Below, in pieces: positions 23,607-32,212 of a DNA stretch of 64,000 nt. This DNA is from an uncultured Lachnospiraceae bacterium (GTDB taxonomy: Bacteria > Bacillota > Clostridia > Lachnospirales > Lachnospiraceae). How positions within the stretch are numbered: the stretch's first letter is position 1; each line of letters begins with the position of its first letter. The stretch is taken from assembly GCA_947367855.1 (NCBI GenBank), contig CANBFE010000004.1:62001-126000 (forward strand), written 5' to 3'. The notes below the pieces were generated by a model. It made no database searches, had not been told where the DNA came from, and worked only from the letters and a program-made list of their open reading frames with translations. Position numbers and translations under genes: made by a program.

Positions 23607-24665
23607 TTAACTTTGCCGCATCAGAAAATCACGGACGAATTCGTCATCATTGAGCCGGGGATACATCCGGCAGACCCGGTCGATTTCCTGGAGTTGGCCC
23701 TGGGAGAGCGTTTCCTCCGGATTCAGGCACCAGATTCCATCCATGAGGCCCTGGCGGCGCAGGATTTCATGAACACCGGCGATACAGCCCCGAAAATCAT
23801 TTGCCACATCAAAGAAGGCGCCGTTACAGTCGGTAATCTGCGCTCCAAGGGTCAGAAGTTCCGAGGGGATGGAGTCCTTTCCCTGACAGGCCTTAATGGT
23901 GTGGAACAATTCCACAACCTTTCGGGTCCAGACGCACCAGTGTCCCAAAAGACCTCCCGCAAAATACTTTACGGTCTGTTTTCCGTGATCTTCAAAGCGG
24001 AAGGGCGTGAGAAGATCGACTGCTATATTGTCGTCATTTCCTGTGTAAAGCGCCACTTCATCACCGCGTGAGGAAGCGGCGCATCCACGGACCAGATCCA
24101 GGGTCTGATATCTGTTGAAGGGGGCGCTTTTGACGGCAACCACATTGGGAATGTCCGCGAGCCGTTTCCAGTAGGAGAAGGAAAAGCGTCTGCCGCCCAC
24201 AGCGCTCTGGAGGTAAAACCCGATTACAGGCATGATGGCGGCAACCTCTTCCGTGCGGAGCAGCATTTCCTCCTCGGACAGGTGGTTCAGACCTCCGGGG
24301 CTCAAAAGGACGGCATCATAGCCAAGTTCTTTTGCCAGAACCGCTTCCCGGCAGGCCTGGGATGTCTCGCCGCACACCCCGGCAATTCGCACCAGGGGAG
24401 TTTCGGAGTTTTTTTCATAGGCGTCAAGTTCTTTTGCCACTGCTTCCAGTACAGGGCGCAGAAGTCCGTATCCGGGATCACGGATCTCAAACTGGGTGGT
24501 ATGTACGGCTGCAGCCACACCTCCTGCGCCGGATTCCAGATAGTAGCGAACCAGGCGGCGCTGCCTGGGAGGGTCAAATTCCCGGTTCCGGTTCAGAACC
24601 AGGGGAACGGCAGGGATCACAGTGCCGTTGTGCAGGATTTTCAAAGCTTCTTCATGTCTGTTCAT
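23607..24665 (-). CDS. Dihydrodipicolinate synthase (DapA/NanA) family lyase
   Basis: A 352-residue protein, longer than the ~295 of DapA because of a C-terminal extension. Schiff-base Lys in VVAVKSAPF (~179), the conserved Tyr in VIGFYLQS (~149), and the strand GGVAAAVHTTQFEI replacing the usual GTTGE segment. That change in the substrate loop argues against lysine biosynthesis and for a catabolic aldolase or dehydratase acting on a 2-keto acid or sugar acid. It is the second gene of the left arm. Products would be pyruvate plus an aldehyde if it acts as an aldolase (family knowledge). Confidence 0.87.
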   Translation of the reverse strand: MNRHEEALKILHNGTVIPAVPLVLNRNREFDPPRQRRLVRYYLESGAGGVAAAVHTTQFEIRDPGYGLLRPVLEAVAKELDAYEKNSETPLVRIAGVCGETSQACREAVLAKELGYDAVLLSPGGLNHLSEEEMLLRTEEVAAIMPVIGFYLQSAVGGRRFSFSYWKRLADIPNVVAVKSAPFNRYQTLDLVRGCAASSRGDEVALYTGNDDNIAVDLLTPFRFEDHGKQTVKYFAGGLLGHWCVWTRKVVELFHTIKACQGKDSIPSELLTLGAQITDCNGAFFDVANDFRGCIAGVHEILRRQGLMDGIWCLNPEETLSQGQLQEIDRVCRMYPRLNDDEFVRDFLMRQS

Positions 24666-24728
24666 AGGAAGATTCCTTTCTTTTTCAGTTTGTCTGCAGT
24701 TTCGTTTTACGGCGGCAGAGACCGGAGG

Positions 24729-25766
24729 TCAGTAGCTGCCCTGCCGCTCCTCGAAATGTGTGGGTTTGTTCAGGGTCCGTCCTCCGTCCAGAATCCACTG
24801 TGCCTGCCACCGGATCAGAGTATCCAGGGAAACTTTAGGGTAGCCGAAGAGGGAAAACATTTTTCCCGCATTGTTCAGATAGGCTGTATCCTGTTCCTGC
24901 CCTGTAAACAGGGGTTCCCTTCCCAGAAGCTGTCCCAGCTTTAAGGCGGTTTCCCGCACTCCGGCGGTTTCGGGGCCCGTTACATTGAGCTTAAAGATGC
25001 TGCTGTCGGCATGAAGCAGGAGACGGAGGGCTGCTTCGTTGGCATCTCCCTGCCAGATACAGTTGAAGCTGGGGGTGGTTACGGAGATCGGTTCGCCGTT
25101 CAGGATGTTCCGCGCCAGGTCCCAGAGCACGCCGTAACGCAGATCCACGGCGTAATTCAGGCGGTAAAATGCCACTTTGGTGCCGAAGGTCCTTGCTGCA
25201 TATTCAAACATCCGCTCCCGCCCCTGGCAGGACATGCAGTATTCCCCTACAGGTTCCGTGGGAGTTTCTTCGGTAGCTCCGCCGCTGCGGATGGGCACCT
25301 TTGGATAGAGATTGCCGCTGGAAAAGACTACAATGCGGGAATCTTTATACCGTTGGGCAACTCTGGAGGGAAGCCAGGCGTTCATGGCCCAGGTCAGATA
25401 CTCCTGACCGTCGGTTCCGAATTTGCGTCCGGCCATATAGATGACATTTGGCGCAGGGGGAAGGGTTTCCAGGGCTCCGGGGGCCAGTAAATCCACTGAG
25501 AGGATGTGGATATCATGCTGCTTTAATAATTGAACTGCCAACGGATCACTGAACCGGGAGACGGCTGTGATTTTTATCTGATTTTCCAGTCCGGCAGCCT
25601 TCAGGGCGTTGTGGAGCAGCAGGCAGAGGGTTGGCCCCATTTTCCCTCCTGCGCCCAGTACCAATACATCACCCTTCAGATTTCGCATATCCCGGACAAG
25701 CTCCTGGGAAGGGCTTGTCAACAGGGCATCCAGTTTTTCTTCTGTCCATTTTTCCTGTTTCTGCAT
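24729..25766 (-). CDS. NAD-dependent epimerase/dehydratase-like protein
   Basis: A 345-residue extended short-chain dehydrogenase, start ATG 25766 after AGGAGG. Rossmann motif VLVLGAGGKMGPTL (~33-46), the IYMAGRKFG strand and the catalytic Ser region VVFSSGNLY (~150). At the YxxxK position the sequence reads EYCMSCQGRERM, with no Lys four residues after the Tyr. It may therefore be inactive as a classical epimerase or use another base. The rest of the fold, including the substrate-side FNCIWQGDANEAA, is intact. It is the first gene of the left arm, divergent from the ABC importer. Confidence 0.85.
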   Translation of the reverse strand: MQKQEKWTEEKLDALLTSPSQELVRDMRNLKGDVLVLGAGGKMGPTLCLLLHNALKAAGLENQIKITAVSRFSDPLAVQLLKQHDIHILSVDLLAPGALETLPPAPNVIYMAGRKFGTDGQEYLTWAMNAWLPSRVAQRYKDSRIVVFSSGNLYPKVPIRSGGATEETPTEPVGEYCMSCQGRERMFEYAARTFGTKVAFYRLNYAVDLRYGVLWDLARNILNGEPISVTTPSFNCIWQGDANEAALRLLLHADSSIFKLNVTGPETAGVRETALKLGQLLGREPLFTGQEQDTAYLNNAGKMFSLFGYPKVSLDTLIRWQAQWILDGGRTLNKPTHFEERQGSY

Positions 25767-25881
25767 TTTGTCCTCCTGATTATGATTGTCTGATAATGAC
25801 AGTGCGTAGCATCTGTGCAAGTGCTGAAATGATTATAAGAAAAGTATGAATCCCTGTATATTGCTGAAATTAAAGGTTCCG

Positions 25882-25963
25882 CTGACAAATTTTAAAGCCT
25901 GGAAGAGCTGTTCTGCAGGAAAAAAAGCATTAAAATTTGTCAGTTGACTTTAAAATTTGCAAG
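25882..25963. promoter_or_regulatory. Divergent operator: 14-bp perfect inverted repeat plus a phased third half-site
   Basis: CTGACAAATTTTAA at 25882-25895 is the exact reverse complement of TTAAAATTTGTCAG at 25930-25943. A third copy of the core TTAAAATTTG stands at 25950-25959, exactly 20 bp (two helical turns) after the second. The direct-repeat pair has the geometry of an AraC-family activator site; the distant inverted copy would allow looping or would serve the leftward promoter, whose -10-like TATAAT is at 25837-25832. The membrane AraC sensor at 33511 is the obvious candidate binder. Confidence 0.6.
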
Positions 25964-26029
25964 GATGACCGGAAAAGGGGACTTTAAGACGGATTATAAT
26001 TTTGAAGGTGCTTTCTTAAATTGTGTCAA

Positions 26030-26058
26030 TTTACCGAAACCGCTTTGGGCTGTACAAT
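26030..26058 (+). promoter_or_regulatory. Promoter of the right arm (weak -35)
   Basis: TTTACC at 26030-26035 and TACAAT at 26053-26058 with a 17-bp spacer. The poor -35 box fits a promoter that needs the activator sites at 25930-25963. The interval 25767-26114 contains no gene. Confidence 0.5.
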
Positions 26059-26114
26059 GAATTCACAGATGTTCCGCTGCGCAGCGCAGACGAAAAAAGA
26101 TGAGGAGGAAAGGA

Positions 26115-27068
26115 ATGAATGGCAGATTGAAAAGAAGAGACAGGGAAAAGCGCCGGAAGCGAACCGGTACATGGCTTAAAATAAGAAGAAACTGGGTGCT
26201 GTACTTATTTATACTGCCCGCATTCCTCTATTTTTTGATCTTTTCCTATATACCCATGTATGGGATACAGATTGCATTTAAAGATTTTATAGCCACAAAG
26301 GGATTTGTGGAGAGTCCCTGGGCCGATCCACTGTGGAAGCATTTTAAAACTTTTTTCAGTTCCGTATATTTTTCGGACGTGTTCAAAAATACCGTGGGGC
26401 TTTCCTTCTATTATATAGCAGCCAGTTTTCCCATCCCGGTTATACTGGCCCTGATGGTAAACGAGGTGAAGAACACAAGATTTAAAAAGCTGGTACAGAA
26501 TTTTACCTATATGCCCTATTTCATATCTACAGTGGTGTTGGTGGGGATGGTTCAGCTGTTTCTGGCAAGGACAGGACTGTTTAACCAGATCGGAGCCCTG
26601 TTCGGAGCGGAGCCCACGCTTTTTCTGCAGAAGGACGGACTGTTCAACGATATTTACGTGTGGAGCGGTGTATGGCAGGTCAGCGGGTATTCGGCAGTTA
26701 TCTATATAGCGGCACTGACGGGCGTGTCACCTGAGCTGCATGAAGCGGCCATTATGGACGGCGCCACCAGACTTCAGCGGATCAGGCATGTGAACCTTCC
26801 GGCCATCCTGCCTACCATTGTGACAATGCTCATCATGAGCGTGGGCGGCATCATGAACCTTTCCTTCGAGAAGGTGCTGTTGATGCAGACGGATTCCAAT
26901 CTGATGGTATCCGAGGTGATTTCTACCTATGTATATAAGCTGGGGATTCAGAAAGCGCAGTTCAGCCTGTCTTCTGCGGTGGGACTGTTTAACAATCTGA
27001 TCAATGTGACGCTGTTGGTGCTTGTAAACAAAATTTCGGCAAAACTCAGCGATACTTCGCTGTGGTAG
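26115..27068 (+). CDS. Carbohydrate ABC transporter permease (LplB type)
   Basis: A 317-residue inner-membrane permease, start ATG 26115 behind GAGGAGGAAAGG. It has six predicted helices after a basic N-terminus (RLKRRDREKRRKR), and the ATPase-coupling EAA loop EAAIMDGATRLQRIRHVNLP. The start of helix 1 (YLFILPAFLYFLIFSYIPMYG) is diagnostic for the LplB/YtcP-partnered subgroup that imports complex carbohydrates. No ATPase gene is present, so it presumably uses a shared MsmK-type ATPase encoded elsewhere. First gene of the right arm. Confidence 0.93.
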   Translation: MNGRLKRRDREKRRKRTGTWLKIRRNWVLYLFILPAFLYFLIFSYIPMYGIQIAFKDFIATKGFVESPWADPLWKHFKTFFSSVYFSDVFKNTVGLSFYYIAASFPIPVILALMVNEVKNTRFKKLVQNFTYMPYFISTVVLVGMVQLFLARTGLFNQIGALFGAEPTLFLQKDGLFNDIYVWSGVWQVSGYSAVIYIAALTGVSPELHEAAIMDGATRLQRIRHVNLPAILPTIVTMLIMSVGGIMNLSFEKVLLMQTDSNLMVSEVISTYVYKLGIQKAQFSLSSAVGLFNNLINVTLLVLVNKISAKLSDTSLW

Positions 27069-27079
27069 GAGGTGGAAAG

Positions 27080-27985
27080 TTGGACAAAAAGAAACTTTCT
27101 CTCAGAAGTGACAGAGCTTTTGACATTATAAATACCATACTGTTGGTCCTGGTGCTGTTGGTATGCGCCTATCCCCTTTGGTTCATCCTGATTGCCTCGG
27201 TGAGCAATCCGGATCTGGTGAATACCGGAAAGGTATGGCTCTGGCCAAAGGATGTCTCCTTTACAGGCTATCGAAATCTGTTCGGGGATCCGGGGATCAT
27301 GAGGGGATACCGCAACACGCTTATCTATACCTTTGGCGGAACCCTGATCAATCTGCTGGTGACGCTGCCTGCCGCCTATGCCCTGTCCAGAAAAGATTTT
27401 GTGGGAAGAAAATTATTTAATATTCTGTTTCTGGTTACCATGTTTTTCAGCGGAGGGCTGATTCCCACCTTTTTTACTGTGAAGAGTCTGGGGCTGTATA
27501 ATAATCCCTGGGTTATGGTAATATTAGGAGCAACATCCATGACAAATATAATCATTTCCAGGACTTTTTTCCAGAGTAATATTCCGGATGAGCTGACGGA
27601 GGCAGCCAGGATAGACGGCTGTGGCAATTTCAGGCTGTTTTGTCAGATTGTACTGCCGCTCTCAGGCGCCATTGTGGCGGTTATGGCTCTGTTCTTTGCA
27701 GTGACCCACTGGAACAGCTACTTTGTGGCCATGATTTATATCCGGGATCAGGAATGGAAGCCTCTTCAGATCGTCATGCGGGAGGTACTGCTGCAGAGTC
27801 AGTTCAATGCGGAAATGCTGCAGCAGGGAGGCGATACGGCAGGGATGCTGCAGGAGGAGCTGAAGGCGGCGGAACAGATACGATACGCCCTGATCGTGGT
27901 GGCATCCATACCGGTGATGCTTCTGTATCCGTTTATCCAGAAGTATTTTGTAAAGGGAGTGACCGTTGGAGCGGTAAAGGGATAA
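27080..27985 (+). CDS. Carbohydrate ABC transporter permease (YtcP type)
   Basis: A 301-residue permease. The start is set at TTG 27080, seven bases after AGGAGG, instead of the GTG at 27062, which lies upstream of that ribosome site and inside the end of the previous gene. Six helices, EAA loop EAARIDGCGNFRLFCQIVLP, and a long periplasm-facing region before the last helix (QQGGDTAGMLQEELKAAE) typical of YtcP proteins. It forms the transmembrane pair with the preceding gene. Confidence 0.92.
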   Translation: MDKKKLSLRSDRAFDIINTILLVLVLLVCAYPLWFILIASVSNPDLVNTGKVWLWPKDVSFTGYRNLFGDPGIMRGYRNTLIYTFGGTLINLLVTLPAAYALSRKDFVGRKLFNILFLVTMFFSGGLIPTFFTVKSLGLYNNPWVMVILGATSMTNIIISRTFFQSNIPDELTEAARIDGCGNFRLFCQIVLPLSGAIVAVMALFFAVTHWNSYFVAMIYIRDQEWKPLQIVMREVLLQSQFNAEMLQQGGDTAGMLQEELKAAEQIRYALIVVASIPVMLLYPFIQKYFVKGVTVGAVKG

Positions 27986-28077
27986 GGGACAGGAAAATGG
28001 TATAGAACAGGCTGGAAGCAGAAACGCGGCATGCCTGTGATATAGAAAAAACAGAATGCGAAGGAGGAAGGATTACC

Positions 28078-29748
28078 ATGAGAAAAACTTTGACAACATT
28101 GTTATGTACGGCTTTGTGCATAAGTGCATTTGCGGGCTGCGGGGATAAGGCATCCGATGCCGGGGGACAGCAGTCAGGGACATCCGTATCCGATGCCGGG
28201 AACGCATCAGCGCCGGAGGAAGGGAGCGGCGGGAAAAATGGAAATGTAACTCCGGTTGGAGAGTATCCCATTGTAAAGGAGCCTGTGACCATGAAGATTA
28301 TGGGCAGGAAGGATCCGGGCGCGCCTGACTGGGGTGAACTGGAGGTATTCCGGAGACTGACTGAAATCACCAATATTCAGTTTGAATTTGAGATGTCGGA
28401 AAACAGTGTGTTTGCCGAGCAGAAGAACATTGCGCTGGCAGGCGGGGAATATCCGGACATGATATGGAGGGATGATTCCTCGGCCATTACGGACGAGGAG
28501 ACCTATGGACCCCAGGGCGTTTTCCTGGAGCTGAGCGGTCTCATTGAGGAATATGCCCCCAATATCAGGGCCATGCTGGAGGCAAATCCGGATATGAAGG
28601 CAGCCATAACCTCGCTGGACGGGAAGATTTACGGACTGCCCTATGTGTTCAGCACTGCTACCACACAGGGACATCTGGGCTTTTTCGACAGCCGGTGGAT
28701 GGAGAATGTGGGAATAGAGAAGGTTCCGGAGACAACGGATGAACTGTATGAGATGCTGAAGGCCTTTAAGGAACAGGATGCCAACGGCAACGGAGATCCG
28801 GATGACGAAATTCCGTTTACCTGTGTGGGACTTACCAGTACCATGGGGGATCTGCTGATCCCGGCCTTTACGGGAGTGCCTGTTGGACTGGGCTTTAACA
28901 TTAAGGACGACAAGGTAGTGTATGGCCCTGCTCTGCCGGAGTATAAGGAATTTCTGCTCTATGCCCATAAGCTGTATGAGGAGGGATTGTTGGATCCGGA
29001 ATTTTCAACCCAGACAACGCAGCAGTGGCAGGCAAAAGTAAAGTCCGACCTGTGCGGTGTCTACAGCATGTCTCCCACAGGCAGGGATGCGGAGACCACA
29101 ACCACGAAACAGCTCAGCCTGCCGCCCCTGACCAGTCCCACAAACAGTGAGAGGGTGGTGAAGAAACCGGATTATATGTTCCCGGGCAGAGCTTTTATCA
29201 CAAATAAATGTGAAAATCCGGAAGCTGCCATAAGGCTGTTGGATATGTTCTATGCTACGGAAGAAAATGCTGTTGAAGGCTTCTGCGGCACTACCGTGTT
29301 TGCCGGATGGGAGGGAGAGCACTGGGAGTATACGGACGATACGGAGACCGCGTATCAGTGGATTGCACCCGTCACCGGTTTCGGAGATATCAATAAGACC
29401 ATATCCGTCAATATGGAACTGCCGGGCTACCTGAATTTCCACGCCATGCCGGTGGGCTCGCCGCTGATGGAAAATAAGGTGGAACAGGTGCGGGAAATGC
29501 AGATGCCGTATTACACGAGTTCGCCTCTTCCTTATGTCAGATTTACAACAGAGGAATCCGAGAGGGGCAATGTCATTGAAAATGATCTGTATAGCCATGT
29601 GGTTATGATGACCACCAAGTTTATTACAGGAGAAGAGAGTATTGACAACTTTGACTCCTATCTGCAGACACTGGAACAGATCGGCCTCTCGGAGCTGACA
29701 GACATCAAGGAAGCAGCGCTGGAGAGATGGAATGAAACATTAAAGTAG
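28078..29748 (+). CDS. Extracellular solute-binding lipoprotein of the ABC importer
   Basis: A 556-residue lipoprotein: signal sequence with lipobox AFAGC (Cys ~21), a Gly/Ser/Asp-rich tether to ~65, then a large periplasmic-binding fold of the LplA/YtcQ type (~500 residues, as usual for these oligosaccharide binders). It includes a calcium-loop-like segment, DANGNGDPDDEIPFT (~237-251). It captures the substrate outside the membrane and hands it to the two permeases encoded just upstream. Ligand unknown. Confidence 0.93.
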   Translation: MRKTLTTLLCTALCISAFAGCGDKASDAGGQQSGTSVSDAGNASAPEEGSGGKNGNVTPVGEYPIVKEPVTMKIMGRKDPGAPDWGELEVFRRLTEITNIQFEFEMSENSVFAEQKNIALAGGEYPDMIWRDDSSAITDEETYGPQGVFLELSGLIEEYAPNIRAMLEANPDMKAAITSLDGKIYGLPYVFSTATTQGHLGFFDSRWMENVGIEKVPETTDELYEMLKAFKEQDANGNGDPDDEIPFTCVGLTSTMGDLLIPAFTGVPVGLGFNIKDDKVVYGPALPEYKEFLLYAHKLYEEGLLDPEFSTQTTQQWQAKVKSDLCGVYSMSPTGRDAETTTTKQLSLPPLTSPTNSERVVKKPDYMFPGRAFITNKCENPEAAIRLLDMFYATEENAVEGFCGTTVFAGWEGEHWEYTDDTETAYQWIAPVTGFGDINKTISVNMELPGYLNFHAMPVGSPLMENKVEQVREMQMPYYTSSPLPYVRFTTEESERGNVIENDLYSHVVMMTTKFITGEESIDNFDSYLQTLEQIGLSELTDIKEAALERWNETLK

Positions 29749-29782
29749 AAACAGGGCAGGAAGGGCGCCGGGAAAGGAACGA

Positions 29783-31087
29783 ATGATGAAGAGAGAGGTA
29801 TGCTTTGAGGATTATGGCGTCTGCGGACCGGAGAAAGCAGCGGACGACGCACTGGAGCAGATGCTGGCGGACCCGGAGATACGGGTGATTCACGGGTATA
29901 CGGATCTGAACTTTACCAGGAGGCACAGCCTGCACAGGGGACATATTGTACTGGATTTCCACGGCTGCCGGGTGACTGCCAGGGGTATCGAAAGGGCAGA
30001 GCATAACGATCCCTTCGGCGCAGTGATGCACTTTGCCGGAGCTCCCACGGGAGAGAGACAGGAACTTATCTTGGGGGAGCCTCTGGAGGAGCAGTATGAC
30101 ATTTTTCCGGTGCCGGACGCCGGACGGTTTCCCTTATACAGCTGGTGGCAGGTTACGGTAAATGCCCTGGAGGGAAGAGAGGAAAGGGAGATCGACAAGC
30201 TGCTGATGGTGACGGAGCGGGTGGACCATACCCATGTACGGTTCAACTATAAAATGGGATGGCCCCTGGAGACAGGCAGGAAGCTTGTTTACAGGAAAAT
30301 CCGCCCGGTGGAGGATGTGGAAATACGGAACATGGTTTTTCAGGGAAATCCCGGGGGAGAGGAGCAGGGGGCGTCTCCCCTGGCCCTGGAATACGCGGTA
30401 AACTGTAATGTGTACGGCATACGGGCAAGGGACACTTATTGGCCCGTGATTCTCAGAAGGCACAATACGGAATTCCGGACCGAGAACTGCAGACTGGTGA
30501 ATCCCACGGAAGTAGTGGTGGGAGGCACAGGCTATCTGACCCAGCAGATTCACTGCCTGTACGGCGCGGTGCGGGACTGTACCGTCAGCAATGCGAGACA
30601 TCTCAATGATTTTACGGGATGCGCCTATTGCATGGTGGAAAACTGTCACGGTGACGGCGATTTCCACGGCGCTTTTGTCACCCACGGGCAGTTTGAGCAT
30701 GATCTGGTCTATGTGGGCAATTCCGGACTTTTATCCTTTGCAAACAGTGGTCCCACCTGGGGAAGTAGCGCCAAAAGAATCTCGGTTCTGCGACATACGG
30801 GATGCTGGGGGCTGGGGTTTGCCGGTGTCAGCGACCTGACGATTCAGGACGGGGCTTTTTACCGCACGGAAAAATACGACGAATGCGGGACTATGCTGCT
30901 GAACGCAGACGGTCTCCAGATCAGGGGCTGCAGTGCGCGAAAACTGGTACTGACCCAGAGAAGCCGCAGGTCCAAACGCCCCTGCGTGGTGGAGGACTGC
31001 TTTTTTCAAGAGGGTGTGGAAGTGGCCGGGGAGGGGGACGCATCTGTGGAGAACCGGGTGATATTCCGGAATGTGACAGAGGGATGA
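29783..31087 (+). CDS. Right-handed beta-helix protein, apparently cytoplasmic
   Basis: A 434-residue protein, start at ATG 29783 (a second ATG follows directly) with AAAGGAACG before it. From about residue 180 the sequence shows repeated short strands ending in Asn/Cys turns (VEIRNMVFQGN, CNVYGIRARDTYW, FRTENCRLVNP, VRDCTVSNARHLNDF, MVENCHGDG, LTIQDGAFYR), the look of a parallel beta-helix as in polysaccharide lyases, epimerases and tail spikes. There is no signal peptide, so it should act on imported material. Candidate activities are lyase or glycoside hydrolase; catalytic residues cannot be assigned with confidence. It lies inside the catabolic operon. Confidence 0.7.
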   Translation: MMKREVCFEDYGVCGPEKAADDALEQMLADPEIRVIHGYTDLNFTRRHSLHRGHIVLDFHGCRVTARGIERAEHNDPFGAVMHFAGAPTGERQELILGEPLEEQYDIFPVPDAGRFPLYSWWQVTVNALEGREEREIDKLLMVTERVDHTHVRFNYKMGWPLETGRKLVYRKIRPVEDVEIRNMVFQGNPGGEEQGASPLALEYAVNCNVYGIRARDTYWPVILRRHNTEFRTENCRLVNPTEVVVGGTGYLTQQIHCLYGAVRDCTVSNARHLNDFTGCAYCMVENCHGDGDFHGAFVTHGQFEHDLVYVGNSGLLSFANSGPTWGSSAKRISVLRHTGCWGLGFAGVSDLTIQDGAFYRTEKYDECGTMLLNADGLQIRGCSARKLVLTQRSRRSKRPCVVEDCFFQEGVEVAGEGDASVENRVIFRNVTEG

Positions 31088-31192
31088 TGGGAAGGATGGA
31101 CGAAGATTCCGGCGCGTGCCGCCTATGGCAGGAAAGAACTGCAATGGCAGAAATGGATGGAAGACGGCCGGGGATAAAATCAGGAGAGGAAT

Positions 31193-32194
31193 ATGAGGAG
31201 CAGGATATTGGTAACCATGCCGGAGGACCAGGTCTTTCGGACATTTTTTGACCAGGAAAACCGCAGGGCCCTGGAAGCCCTGGGGGAGGTGGAATGGAAC
31301 CGGAGCGGACGGCAGTTTACGCCGGAGGAGCTGAGGGAGAGGCTGAAGGACAGACAGATCTGCGTCACAGGCTGGGGCAGTCCGGTATTTCAGCAGGAGA
31401 TTCTGGACAGTGCTCCGGAACTGAAGCTCATCGCCCATACCGGGGGCAGTGTGAAGCCTTATGTGACAGAGGCCGTATATGAGAGAGGAATCCGGGTGGT
31501 CAGCGGGAACCGGGTGTTTGCGGAGAGCGTGGCGGAAAGTGTCATTGCCTACGCGCTGTCTTCACTCAGGGATATCCCCTATTACAGCAGTCGCCTGAAG
31601 GAGGGATACTGGCCGGAGCAGTTTTGCAACAGGGGACTTCTGGACCGGAGCGTGGGCATTGTGGGTTATGGAATGATCTCCGGATACCTGGTACGGATGC
31701 TGCAGCCCTTTCACAATTCTATAAAGGTTTATTCCAGACATATAGAAGAGCAGGAGGTGGAAAAGTGGAATATGCAGAGGGCAGGGCTTGAGGAGATCTT
31801 TTCCCAATGCGATATCATTTCCATACACAGCGGGATGACGAAAGAAAATTATCATCTGATCACGGAGGAGCTGCTCCGGAAGATGAAGCCGGGGGCGCTG
31901 CTGATCAATACGGCCAGGGGCGCGGTCATAGATGAGGAGGCATTGGTGAGGGTGCTTCAGGACCAGGATATCTACGCGGTTCTGGATGTGTATGAGAAGG
32001 AGCCCCTGCCCACGGACCACCCTCTGACAAAATGCCCGCGGGCAATCCTGATGCCTCATATGGGCGGACCCACCATAGACAGAAGGTTGGTGGTGGCAAA
32101 GGCTGTGATCAGGGATATTGCCCGTTTTCTGGAGGGAAAAGAGATGGATTGCGAGATCGTCAGGACTTATGCCAGAACGATGTCCGGCGGATAA
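31193..32194 (+). CDS. D-isomer-specific 2-hydroxyacid dehydrogenase family protein
   Basis: A 333-residue NAD-dependent dehydrogenase, start ATG 31193 after AGGAGAGG. Cofactor motif VGIVGYGMISGYL (~160), the Arg-containing segment INTARGAVIDEEAL, the Asp/Glu strand VLDVYEKEPLP, and the catalytic His in LMPHMGGPT. The family interconverts 2-keto acids and D-2-hydroxyacids. Together with the neighbouring oxidoreductase and the left-arm lyase it suggests oxidation of a sugar acid. About 100 bp without a gene separate it from the beta-helix gene. Confidence 0.92.
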   Translation: MRSRILVTMPEDQVFRTFFDQENRRALEALGEVEWNRSGRQFTPEELRERLKDRQICVTGWGSPVFQQEILDSAPELKLIAHTGGSVKPYVTEAVYERGIRVVSGNRVFAESVAESVIAYALSSLRDIPYYSSRLKEGYWPEQFCNRGLLDRSVGIVGYGMISGYLVRMLQPFHNSIKVYSRHIEEQEVEKWNMQRAGLEEIFSQCDIISIHSGMTKENYHLITEELLRKMKPGALLINTARGAVIDEEALVRVLQDQDIYAVLDVYEKEPLPTDHPLTKCPRAILMPHMGGPTIDRRLVVAKAVIRDIARFLEGKEMDCEIVRTYARTMSGG

Positions 32195-32212
32195 CCCGGA
32201 GGGGAGGAAAAA

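Noticed and set aside
25995..26000. TATAAT at 25995 as the main promoter of the ABC importer operon
   Set aside because: No -35-like hexamer at 16-18 bp; the pair at 26030-26058 has correct spacing.
26036..26052. Catabolite-repression (cre) site overlapping the ABC operon promoter
   Set aside because: CCGAAACCGCTTTGG resembles a LacI-type half palindrome but departs from the cre consensus at several required positions.
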